A stretch of DNA of 41,433 nt from a virus. The position numbers and the translations under genes were made by a program. Each line of letters opens with the position of its first letter. Positions within the stretch are counted from its first letter, which is position 1. Below are positions 13,735 through 20,483 of this stretch, piece by piece. The stretch spans positions 1-41,433 of IMG/VR virus record IMGVR_UViG_3300032160_000018. One strand, given 5' to 3'. A model generated the notes under the pieces. It did not search any database. It saw only the letters and a program-made list of their open reading frames with translations, and was not told where the DNA came from.

Positions 13735-13764
13735 GAGCGTCACAACGAGCTGGGAGGATCTGCT

Positions 13765-14316
13765 GTGCCGTCCGGTAGCTGCTCGATCGCAGGATGCGAG
13801 CGACCTGCTTACTGCCGTGGGTGGTGTCGCCCCCATTACTACCGATGGGCCCGAAGCGGCAGTCCCGAGTTCACCGGCGAGCGCGCAGTACCTCGGAATC
13901 GCCACACCCCCGAGAGCTTCTGGACACGGGTCGACCGTCGAGGCCCAGCGGACTGCTGGGAGTGGTCGGGCCACCTCACCAACGGCTATGGCCGTGTCAG
14001 GTACCAGGGCCGCATGGTGCTGGCTCATCGGCTGGCTTTCGAGCTCGTGGTCGGGTCGATCCCCGAAGGGCTCACGCTCGACCACCTTTGTCGAAACCGG
14101 GCCTGCTGCAACCCGGTGCATCTTGAGCCCGTCACCTCGGCTGAGAACACGCGTCGTGGAGATGGAAGCAACCGAGGCATCCGGAAACGGGAGCAGACGC
14201 ATTGCATCCGCGGGCACGAGTTCACGCCCGAGAACACCTACCGCCGGCGCAACGGAACTCGACTCTGTCGGGCCTGCAGTCAGATCGCGGACCGGAAGAG
14301 GCGCCGCACGCCGTAA
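13765..14316 (+). CDS. HNH homing endonuclease (HNH_3 type)
   Basis: 183 aa. GTG 13765 follows GGGAGG. An N-terminal metal-binding element (CSIAGCERPAYCRGWCRPHY) precedes the HNH_3 core: DCWEWSGHLTNGYGRVRYQG, LAHRLAFELVVG, LTLDHLCRNRACCNPVHLEP, then SAENTRRG. The C-terminus carries another Cys/His cluster (THCIRGHEF, LCRACSQIADRKRR), probably DNA-binding. Such proteins usually spread as free-standing homing genes. It sits between the transglycosylase gene and a small helical gene without overlap, unlike the coupled neighbours, which supports insertion. Confidence 0.85.
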   Translation: MPSGSCSIAGCERPAYCRGWCRPHYYRWARSGSPEFTGERAVPRNRHTPESFWTRVDRRGPADCWEWSGHLTNGYGRVRYQGRMVLAHRLAFELVVGSIPEGLTLDHLCRNRACCNPVHLEPVTSAENTRRGDGSNRGIRKREQTHCIRGHEFTPENTYRRRNGTRLCRACSQIADRKRRRTP

Positions 14317-14328
14317 CGGGTTCCCGAG

Positions 14329-14547
14329 ATGCCTTCCATGACTGACCTCGACGCCCTCCGGGCACTGACGAAGGCAGCCGTGGAAGCGGCGAAGGGGGCG
14401 ATCACGGCCCACGAGCACCACGCCGACTTCCTCTTGTCCCTGGCTGCTACGGCCCCTTCAAGTTTGGACACTCTCAACGCCTTGGTGGAAGCACGTCAGC
14501 GTTGGCTTGTCGCCCTCGATGCCTACGAGTCGGACGACACCCCGTGA
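14329..14547 (+). CDS. Small helical protein
   Basis: 72 aa from ATG 14329; ATG 14338 (MTDLDALRAL) is an alternative, with no clear ribosome site for either. It is predicted almost all helix (LDALRALTKAAVEAAKGAI, LDTLNALVEARQRWLVALDA) and may be coiled coil. No family is recognised. Its stop overlaps the next GTG. Confidence 0.5.
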   Translation: MPSMTDLDALRALTKAAVEAAKGAITAHEHHADFLLSLAATAPSSLDTLNALVEARQRWLVALDAYESDDTP

Positions 14548-14657
14548 ACCGTCTCGACGCCATCGCACCGAAGCGCGGCGACCTGTTCGTGGCCTACCCC
14601 GAAGCCAGAGCCTCCAGCGCCCGACAGATCGCGGCGCTCGGGAGTGGCGATGCCTGA
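14544..14657 (+). CDS. 37-residue hypothetical protein
   Basis: GTG overlaps the upstream stop (GTGA), and the next ATG at 14650 begins before its end. The sequence MNRLDAIAPKRGDLFVAYPE continues with a helical ARQIAALGSG end. There are no motifs. Accepted mainly because it links two coupled genes. Confidence 0.4.
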   Translation: MNRLDAIAPKRGDLFVAYPEARASSARQIAALGSGDA

Positions 14658-15084
14658 CCGCCCCGACCTCTCGCCCTCAGAGCCGCAAGGGACTCCCCGG
14701 CCAGGCCCCCGACCTCGCACGTCCTTCCTCTCGACCGCGCAGTTCTACCGTTTGGAGCACGCCTGCTCGATCATCGTGAAGGGCCTCGGCCACCCGCCCT
14801 ACCTGGTCGGGTCATCGACCGAGCGGCCTGACTTCCGCGACGTGGACCTGCGGGCGATCCTGCCGGACGAGGAGTTCGACGCGCTGTTCGCTCCGTGGGC
14901 CGACCGTCAGGAGTTCTGGTCGCTGTTCTGCCTCGCCGTCAGCTCCTATCTGAGCCAGGTGTCGGGCCTCCCCATCGACTTCCAGGTTCAGCGTATGACC
15001 GAGGCGAACGAGAAGCACGGCGGCAAGCCCCGCAACCCGATGGGCCATGGGTTCCGACTGTTCGCGGGAGGCGGCGATGTCTGA
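14650..15084 (+). CDS. Nucleotidyltransferase-fold protein
   Basis: 144 aa from ATG 14650. After a Pro/Arg-rich start, residues about 30-75 show the pol-beta-type nucleotidyltransferase signature: LEHACSIIVKGLGHPPYLVG, SSTERPDFRDVDLRAIL, that is Gly-Ser followed by Asp-x-Asp (Asp64, Asp66). Later SGLPIDFQVQRMTEANE contains a possible third Asp. I recall close relatives as a recurring early-region family of actinophages annotated as nucleotidyltransferase. Substrate unknown. There is no HEPN-type partner next to it, so a MNT/HEPN antitoxin role is not supported. Confidence 0.7.
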   Translation: MPDRPDLSPSEPQGTPRPGPRPRTSFLSTAQFYRLEHACSIIVKGLGHPPYLVGSSTERPDFRDVDLRAILPDEEFDALFAPWADRQEFWSLFCLAVSSYLSQVSGLPIDFQVQRMTEANEKHGGKPRNPMGHGFRLFAGGGDV

Positions 15085-15250
15085 CCAGACGATCCCGAAG
15101 GAAGTGCAGGAGCGGATCAACGCCCTGCCCGCTGATCCCTGGGACCTCGTGAGCGACGAGGACAAGGCGGCGTGGGCCGAGTGGGCCGAGAAGAACCGGC
15201 TACGCAAGGCGCGCCTCTCGATGGAAACGGGGATCGCCCATGTCGGCTGA
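15077..15250 (+). CDS. Small charged protein
   Basis: 57 aa. ATG 15077 overlaps the end of the nucleotidyltransferase gene, and GGGAGGCG lies just upstream. Helical and charged (EVQERINALPADPWDLVSDE, AAWAEWAEKNRLRKARL). No family is recognised. The next gene starts inside its 3' end. Confidence 0.5.
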   Translation: MSDQTIPKEVQERINALPADPWDLVSDEDKAAWAEWAEKNRLRKARLSMETGIAHVG

Positions 15251-15704
15251 CCCAGGGACACCCCAGGAGCCCGGCACCCGGTGGCCGACCATCCGCACTT
15301 ACGCCGTGGACGCTGACTGGCTCGACGCCCTCTCTGCTCGACTGGTCGCGGCAGAGGCGGAACGGGACCGCTATCGAGAGGCACTGACGGACATTGCCTA
15401 CGGCGACTACACCCGTGATCGTTCCGCCAGCGAGGCTCGGGATCTGCGCCCCGAGGAGGCCGACGCGCTGGCCGGGGAGTGTTCCTACTTCGGCCACGAC
15501 GGTCCACGTACACACATGGACGAAGGGTGCCCGGGATCTGTGTGTTGGGCAAAGCGAGCCCTCACGCCGCCAATCACTGACGCCGCCCGATCCGAGTTCT
15601 CCGAGACACCCGAGAGTCCAAAGCTGACCGATCTCGTCGGGCTGGGTCCGGTTCGACATGATCCCGAGACACCCGAGGGTGGCGAAGGGGGAGGGACGGG
15701 GTGA
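15240..15704 (+). CDS. Hypothetical protein with short coiled coil
   Basis: 154 aa, ATG 15240, overlapping the previous gene by 11 bases. Residues about 25-52 (DWLDALSARLVAAEAERDRY) predict a coiled coil. Two Cys and His residues (GECSYFGHDG, EGCPGSVCWAKR) might bind metal. The last 40 residues are low-complexity Pro/Glu/Gly. The DNA encoding the tail contains a direct repeat (CCGAGACACCCGAG at about 15599 and 15662). Unknown function. Confidence 0.5.
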   Translation: MSADPGTPQEPGTRWPTIRTYAVDADWLDALSARLVAAEAERDRYREALTDIAYGDYTRDRSASEARDLRPEEADALAGECSYFGHDGPRTHMDEGCPGSVCWAKRALTPPITDAARSEFSETPESPKLTDLVGLGPVRHDPETPEGGEGGGTG

Positions 15705-16312
15705 GGTTCGCTCATGCTCGGCACACAGCCCGCTACTACTCGGGCAAGCGGCGGTGGACGGCGATGTGCCGTGCCCTGTTCTGGACGATCATCTATTGCC
15801 ACGGGACGGAACTGTGCGACGAGTGCGGGAGGCGCTACGAGCGAGGGCTGGCGAGGGACCGGCACTTCTTCATCTGGCACGCTCCCCAACCCCTGTGGGA
15901 TGCGCTCATGCACCGCCACGGCGGATGCTTGTGCCCCGACTGCTTCAACCGGAAGGCTGATGCTGCGGGATACAGGCTGACGTGGGTGCCGATTGTCGAG
16001 TCGCTCGGGTTCCCCGGCGACCGGACGGCAACGACGAACCACTGGCACAACGAGTCGAGGGATTGGCTGTGCATGGGCATTCCCGATCCCGAGTTCCCTG
16101 ATCGCTCCGAGCCCCACGTCTGGGCGGTCGTGCGTGACGCACTGGAGGCGGCAGGGTACGCGCAGCCCCCGATGGACTACTACCCACCGGAGAACTTCAA
16201 GCTCCCATCGCGCAGCAATGCTGACGCCGGATACTCCAAGATGGACCGGCTGGCCCGTGAGGCAACACCCGAGCCTGGGCCGACTGCCACCCAGGAGGAG
16301 GAGGCGGGGTGA
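15701..16312 (+). CDS. Zinc-binding hypothetical protein
   Basis: 203 aa from GTG 15701 (GTGA overlap). A basic aromatic N-terminus leads to CDECGRRYERGLARD and GGCLCPDCFNRKA, together a four-Cys zinc site around residues 39-82. LTWVPIVESLGFPG and ESRDWLCMGIPDPEFPD follow, with a flexible C-terminal tail rich in Pro/Glu. It is probably an intracellular accessory protein of the early operon. I do not recognise an enzymatic signature. Confidence 0.55.
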   Translation: MRFAHARHTARYYSGKRRWTAMCRALFWTIIYCHGTELCDECGRRYERGLARDRHFFIWHAPQPLWDALMHRHGGCLCPDCFNRKADAAGYRLTWVPIVESLGFPGDRTATTNHWHNESRDWLCMGIPDPEFPDRSEPHVWAVVRDALEAAGYAQPPMDYYPPENFKLPSRSNADAGYSKMDRLAREATPEPGPTATQEEEAG

Positions 16313-16482
16313 GCGCCATCGAACGCGTGGTCGAAGCGGCCCGCGAGTTCATCGACAACGTGCACGAGGAGTGCCTGACCGATGACGGCTCACGTTGCGA
16401 GTGGTGCGACGCGCCCTGGCCGTGCCCGACGCAGGTCTTGAGCGAGGCGATCGCAGAGTGGGACGAGGCGGTGAGGTCGTGA
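16309..16482 (+). CDS. 57-residue Cys-rich small protein
   Basis: GTG overlaps the previous stop, and its own stop overlaps the next GTG. Helical N-terminus (IERVVEAAREFIDNVHEECL), then CEWCDAPWPCPTQVL with four Cys in the central part (a possible zinc knuckle), then a helix (SEAIAEWDEAV). This pattern of a small CxxC...WPCPT protein recurs in actinophages from memory. Function unknown. Confidence 0.55.
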   Translation: MSAIERVVEAAREFIDNVHEECLTDDGSRCEWCDAPWPCPTQVLSEAIAEWDEAVRS

Positions 16483-16811
16483 GCCGTGAAACATCTGTGA
16501 AACCTTCTGACCAGGACGTTGGGAAGCCAGAAGAGGACGGCGCACCGTGCAGTATGCAGCTTCGCGACGCCGGCGGTTCGAGTCTCACGATCGTCTACAC
16601 GTGTGGAGATTGCGGGGCCGACTGTTGGCCGCTCGCCCCTGGGCGCTCTAGCCGCGGCCACGTGACTCACGTCGTTCGCTGCACCGAGTGTGGAGCGCGC
16701 TGGGTGATCGCGGTCGAGATGCTGCGGGCCGACGCGGGAAGACTCAACTGCGCGCTCGGATCGAAGGGCGCACCGAGGGTGAAGGTGGCAGCGGTAATGG
16801 GGGGGGTCTGA
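16479..16811 (+). CDS. Zinc-ribbon protein
   Basis: 110 aa from GTG 16479 (GTGA overlap). The N-terminal 30 residues are polar and encoded with less GC-biased codons. The core has YTCGDCGADCWPL and later RCTECGARWVIAVEM, two CxxC pairs forming a treble-clef or ribbon-type zinc site. No catalytic motif is seen. It is placed just before the replication initiator. Confidence 0.5.
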   Translation: MSRETSVKPSDQDVGKPEEDGAPCSMQLRDAGGSSLTIVYTCGDCGADCWPLAPGRSSRGHVTHVVRCTECGARWVIAVEMLRADAGRLNCALGSKGAPRVKVAAVMGGV

Positions 16812-16816
16812 CCTGA

Positions 16817-17494
16817 ATGGCCCGGATCCGCACCGTCAAGCCCGAGTTCTACGCCGACCAAAAGGCCGGGAGCATCTGTCGGGATGCCCGGCTGGCGTTC
16901 ATCGGGATTTGGACCGAAGCCGATGACGAGGGGCGTCTAGTCGATTCCCCGAAGCTCTTGGCCGGGTCGCTTTTCCCGTGGGATGAGGACGTCACGGCCG
17001 AGGTCTTCGACTGCTGGCTGAAGGAGATGGAGGGCCAGGAGTTCATCGTCCGGTACTCGGTGGAGACGCTGCGATTCATCCAGGTCGTCGCGTGGAACCA
17101 TCAGCGAATCGACCGGCCAAGTGTGTCGAGGATCCCCTGTATCCCTCGTGACACCCTCGACAAACTCTCGCCGAATGTTCGACGAAAGCTCGCTGCTGGA
17201 ACAAGGAAGGGAAAGGGAGCAAGGAGCAAGGGAGCAGGGAGTGATGGCGCGCCGATCCCGGCCGACTTCGGGCTCACCGACGACATGCGCAAGTGGGCGA
17301 CCGAGCACTCGCCGCTGGTCAACGTCACGACCGAGACCAAGCGGTTCGTCGCCTACTGGACCGGCGAAGGCAAGCTCAAGCGTTCCTGGCCGCAGACCTG
17401 GCGCACCTGGATGCTCAAGGAGCAGGGCTACGGCGAGCAGCGACAGAAGCCGGCCAACCGCTCAGCCGCCACTCTCGATCGGACCTTCGGATGA
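16817..17494 (+). CDS. Replication initiator-like protein (replisome organiser type)
   Basis: 225 aa. Starts MARIRTVKPEFYADQKAGSI, the hallmark opening of phage proteins with an N-terminal winged-helix/replisome-organiser domain (RIRTIKPEFF...ARLLYIALWCEADxEGR); here ARLAFIGIWTEADDEGRLVD follows, around residues 28-47. A basic linker (KGKGARSKGAG, about 131-145) leads to a C-terminal segment (ADFGLTDDMRKWATEHSPL, RFVAYWTGEGKLKRSW) like those that bind helicase or loader. It probably recognises the phage origin and recruits the host replisome. No helicase or polymerase gene is present nearby. The stop overlaps the next ATG. Confidence 0.7.
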   Translation: MARIRTVKPEFYADQKAGSICRDARLAFIGIWTEADDEGRLVDSPKLLAGSLFPWDEDVTAEVFDCWLKEMEGQEFIVRYSVETLRFIQVVAWNHQRIDRPSVSRIPCIPRDTLDKLSPNVRRKLAAGTRKGKGARSKGAGSDGAPIPADFGLTDDMRKWATEHSPLVNVTTETKRFVAYWTGEGKLKRSWPQTWRTWMLKEQGYGEQRQKPANRSAATLDRTFG

Positions 17495-17856
17495 CCAACA
17501 CCGAGGCCCGCGACTTCCTCGAGGTGCTCATCGGCTACTGGCCGAGTCCGGCGCTCACCGACGAGGAGGCCAAGACCTGGCGCACGGTGCTCACCAAGGA
17601 GCTCGCCCACACCCGCCTCGTCGACCAGCGCGGCCGTCCTGTCGACACCAGCATCACGTTCACCGAGGCGCGGGTCTGGCTCAGCCGCAACCTCCAGCGC
17701 GAGTGGCGGCCGACGCCCAACCTTCTCGAGGTGTGGGTGCGCGCCGAGCGGAGAGCATCGACCGCGCCGGCCGGGCTCCCCGAAGGCACACCGATGCCCG
17801 AAGGGTTCAAGCGGATCATCACCGAGCGTCTCGACCCGAAGGAGGCCGTGAGGTGA
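17491..17856 (+). CDS. Possible helicase loader-like protein
   Basis: 121 aa, ATGA overlap with the initiator gene. N-terminal helices contain FLEVLIGYWPSPALTDEEAK, TWRTVLTKELAHTRL, followed by TFTEARVWLSRNLQREWRP and a Pro-rich end. The pattern (YWP...T.EE...W...L, then a helix and Pro-rich linker) resembles small helicase loader/inhibitor proteins of the G39P type. The resemblance is weak and rests partly on the neighbour. Otherwise a hypothetical replication accessory protein. Confidence 0.45.
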   Translation: MTNTEARDFLEVLIGYWPSPALTDEEAKTWRTVLTKELAHTRLVDQRGRPVDTSITFTEARVWLSRNLQREWRPTPNLLEVWVRAERRASTAPAGLPEGTPMPEGFKRIITERLDPKEAVR

Positions 17857-17900
17857 TCACCCAGGAGACTCACCGACCGAAGAAGGGAACGAACAGCTGA
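17853..17900 (+). CDS. 15-codon coupled mini-gene, doubtful
   Basis: GTG 17853 overlaps the upstream stop and its TGA overlaps the next ATG (17900), so ribosomes could read through it as a coupling peptide. It is too short to judge as a protein, and the upstream sequence also supplies AAGAAGGGA, a usable ribosome site for the next gene. Confidence 0.2.
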   Translation: MITQETHRPKKGTNS

Positions 17901-18517
17901 TGGCAACTCTGACCGACTTCCAGCTCCGGGAGCTGATGGGCGAGCTGCGCGCTGCGATGGACGAACTCGAGTTCGGACCGACACTCGACGGCTCGACGCT
18001 GCGCGGTCCGAACCTCGAAGAGCTGCTCCGACGCATGGCAGCGGCCAGAAGCGACGGCTTCAAGCGCCGTTCGATGGGAGGCGGCGAAGCCCAGACCATC
18101 CGCGACGAGAACGGCGACCCAATGCCGCCGGTGTCGGATCCGACCGGGGAGGTGGCAGCCAACGAGGTGAAGGTGCTCGACCCGATCAGGGTGAAGGGCG
18201 TGCTCGTGTTCAGCAACCTGCTTGGCGCGCTCGGCCAGTTCCGGGTGGCCAGGGGCGCGCTGATCGAAGCCTTCAAGGGGCAGGCCGGGGACGGCGATCC
18301 GGGGTGCAAGTGCCACGGCTCGATCGGGCGGTTCGAGGAGGTCCACCGGGCCGAGCGGTGCCGCTGGTGCTACGACTTCTGGCTGACCGAGGGTGTCGAC
18401 CCGCCGGCCGAGCTCCTGAAGGCCAGGGCGGCTGGGAAGCGGATCTCCGACGCCATGGTCAGGGAGGCCCTGGGTACGAAGGGCCGGAAGGTGAGCGTCG
18501 GCTCACTCCGACAGTGA
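17900..18517 (+). CDS. Conserved hypothetical protein with zinc-like cluster
   Basis: 205 aa. An N-terminal helix (TDFQLRELMGELRAAMDELE) is followed by a central region VKVLDPIRVKGVLVFSNLLG. A Cys/His cluster at about 138-160 (PGCKCHGSIGRFEEVHRAER, CRWCYDF) could bind zinc. The C-terminal helix (ELLKARAAGKRISDAMVREA) and basic end could bind DNA. It is the last gene of the early operon, directly before terminase, where many phages carry late regulators; a regulatory role is only suggested by position. Confidence 0.5.
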   Translation: MATLTDFQLRELMGELRAAMDELEFGPTLDGSTLRGPNLEELLRRMAAARSDGFKRRSMGGGEAQTIRDENGDPMPPVSDPTGEVAANEVKVLDPIRVKGVLVFSNLLGALGQFRVARGALIEAFKGQAGDGDPGCKCHGSIGRFEEVHRAERCRWCYDFWLTEGVDPPAELLKARAAGKRISDAMVREALGTKGRKVSVGSLRQ

Positions 18518-18642
18518 ACGACGCCCACCAGGGGAATCCACCACTTGGGTCTTCCCGACAGCTACGGTCCTCGTAACTTCAGCCGTCGTGTCCCCAGAGG
18601 GCCGGCGGCTGTTCCGCGTTCTAGACACAGGGAACATTGACG
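18518..18642. other. Gap between early operon and terminase genes
   Basis: 125 bases with no gene. CAGGGAAC at 18628-18635 is the probable ribosome site for ATG 18643. I find no convincing sigma70 promoter or terminator hairpin, although a late promoter and a packaging site are expected in this place in many phages. Confidence 0.4.
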
Positions 18643-19182
18643 ATGGCGAGGCCGAAGCGAGGCTCCCAAGAGGTCGACCAGGCCATTCTGGATGCCCAGG
18701 CGCTGGAGCTCCGGTACAAGGAGATGAGCTACCGGGCGATCGCTCAGGCGCAGGGCTGTTCGCACCAGGCGGCTTACGACCGGGTGAAGCGGGCCAAGGG
18801 TCGACTCGCCGGCCCTGAGGCCAGGCAACGGTTCTATGAGGACCTGGCCGACCTCGACGCGCTCGAAGCGATGGCGAACGAGGTCCTCGAGCGTGAGCAC
18901 ATCGTCGTCCGGGAGAAGGGCGCCATCGTCGACCCGAGAACCGGGAAGCCCTTGCTCGACGATGCCCCGGTGCTGCAGGCCATCGCCACCATCTTGCGGA
19001 TCAAGGAACGGCGGGCCAAGCAGATCGGCTACGACGCGCCGGCCCGGTCAGAGGTAACCCACCATGACGGCGACTCTGAGCTTGACCGAGAGATTGCGGG
19101 ACTCCTCGGTCAAATGGAGCGAGTGGCCAAAAGCAAGGGCCCGCTGGCTCCTCCAAGCAAGACCGAACCAGCTCACACCTGA
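18643..19182 (+). CDS. terS: Terminase small subunit candidate
   Basis: 179 aa from ATG 18643. Helix-turn-helix-like N-terminus (YKEMSYRAIAQAQGCSHQAA, YDRVKRAKGRL, about 24-56) suited to recognising the packaging site. A helical oligomerisation region follows (DLADLDALEAMANEVLERE), then RIKERRAKQIGYDAPARSE, a C-terminal motif often seen in small terminases. It directly precedes and overlaps the large terminase by 119 bases, an unusually long overlap in a different frame, which may tie their expression. Confidence 0.7.
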   Translation: MARPKRGSQEVDQAILDAQALELRYKEMSYRAIAQAQGCSHQAAYDRVKRAKGRLAGPEARQRFYEDLADLDALEAMANEVLEREHIVVREKGAIVDPRTGKPLLDDAPVLQAIATILRIKERRAKQIGYDAPARSEVTHHDGDSELDREIAGLLGQMERVAKSKGPLAPPSKTEPAHT

Positions 19183-20467
19183 CGGCGACTGGCTGACCTG
19201 GCTGGTCTTGTCCGGCCGAGGCTTCGGCAAGACGAGGCTCGGTGCTGAGGACATCAGCGAGTACTGCCGGACACATCCGGGCTCGCGGATCGCTCTCGTC
19301 GGTCGCACCAACAAGGATGTCCGCAACACGATGGTCGAGGGTGAGTCGGGACTGCTCTCGGTTCTTCCATCCTCCGCTGTCAAGAGCTGGAACCGAGCCC
19401 TGCAGAGCCTCGAGCTCGAGCTCGTGAACGGCTGCATGCTGACCGGGTTCTCATCGGAGATCCCGGGCGCGCTGAAAGGCCCGCAGCACCACCGAGCATG
19501 GTGTGACGAGCTGGCCGCGTGGATCTATCCACGAGAGACGTGGGACATGCTGATGTTCGGCATGCGGTTGCCCAACGCTCACCCCCAGGTGGTCGTGACC
19601 ACGACGCCGTTGCCGATCCCCTTGGTGGTCGAGCTGCACGACGCTCCTGGGACAGTGCTGACAACCGGCTCGACCTACGAGAACATCGACAATCTCGCCC
19701 CAAGCCTGCGGACCCAGATCCTCAGTCGCTATGAGGGCACGTCACTCGGACGCCAGGAGATCTACGGCGAGATCCTGACCGACATCGACGGCGCACTGTG
19801 GCACCGGACCATGATCGCCAACAACGTCATCGGTCATGCGCCCTCGGACCTGACCCGCATCGTGGTCGCCATCGACCCGGCCGGTGGTACTGGTGAAGAG
19901 AACGACGAGACCGGCATCGTGGTCTGCGGGCGTGACTCCGACGGCCACGGCTACGTGCTCGCCGACCTGTCGGGCAAGTACTCACCGCCCCAGTGGGCCA
20001 AGCGCGCCATCGCGGCCTACGACAAGTTCAAAGCCGACCGGATCGTGGCCGAGGTGAACTACGGCGGCCAGATGGTCGAGCACACGATCCGCACTGTGCG
20101 CAAGGGCGTGCCGGTCACCGTCGTCACGGCCAGCCGGGGCAAGCGACAGCGGGCCGAGCCGATCGCCGCTCTCTACGAGCAAGGTCGGGTCCATCACGTT
20201 GGTACCTTCCCGAAGTTGGAAGACCAGCTGTGCTCCTGGCTGCCGGACTCGAAGAAGTCGCCGGACCGCATGGACGCGCTGGTGTGGGCGATGAGCAACC
20301 TGTTCGACGGGATGCAGACGATCGACGACTACCTCGCCCAGATCGACGACAAGCCGGTCACCGAAGAGGCGCCTCATGAGCTGAAGCCGGTCGAGCGCGA
20401 ACCGGAGGTCGTGGCCGAGCGGAAGTTCCAGTCGCTGAGCGACTACTTCGCCGACGACGTGATCTAG
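19064..20467 (+). CDS. terL: Terminase large subunit
   Basis: 467 aa. ATPase: Walker A SGRGFGKT (about 50-57), Walker B WCDELAAW (Asp148, Glu149) and a likely coupling motif VVTTTPLP. RNase H-like nuclease: IVVAIDPAGG (Asp270), IVAEVNYGG (Glu329) and SPDRMDALVWA (Asp400/Asp403). It cuts concatemeric DNA and drives packaging into the prohead. ATG 19064 lies inside the small terminase gene; no later start would keep the conserved N-terminal ARPNQLTPDGDWLTWLVL segment. Confidence 0.95.
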   Translation: MTATLSLTERLRDSSVKWSEWPKARARWLLQARPNQLTPDGDWLTWLVLSGRGFGKTRLGAEDISEYCRTHPGSRIALVGRTNKDVRNTMVEGESGLLSVLPSSAVKSWNRALQSLELELVNGCMLTGFSSEIPGALKGPQHHRAWCDELAAWIYPRETWDMLMFGMRLPNAHPQVVVTTTPLPIPLVVELHDAPGTVLTTGSTYENIDNLAPSLRTQILSRYEGTSLGRQEIYGEILTDIDGALWHRTMIANNVIGHAPSDLTRIVVAIDPAGGTGEENDETGIVVCGRDSDGHGYVLADLSGKYSPPQWAKRAIAAYDKFKADRIVAEVNYGGQMVEHTIRTVRKGVPVTVVTASRGKRQRAEPIAALYEQGRVHHVGTFPKLEDQLCSWLPDSKKSPDRMDALVWAMSNLFDGMQTIDDYLAQIDDKPVTEEAPHELKPVEREPEVVAERKFQSLSDYFADDVI

Positions 20468-20483
20468 CCGCCAGGAGGTGGCA

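Noticed and set aside
14650-15250. MNT/HEPN-type toxin-antitoxin pair
   Set aside because: The nucleotidyltransferase fold is present, but the adjacent small protein has no HEPN R-x4-6-H motif.
17853-17900. Regulatory leader peptide before the gene at 17900
   Set aside because: No run of rare or identical codons and no attenuator hairpin was seen; coupling by overlap explains it adequately.
18518-18642. cos or pac site before terminase
   Set aside because: Position is right, but no repeats or defined ends are visible and the circular overlap suggests no fixed end here.
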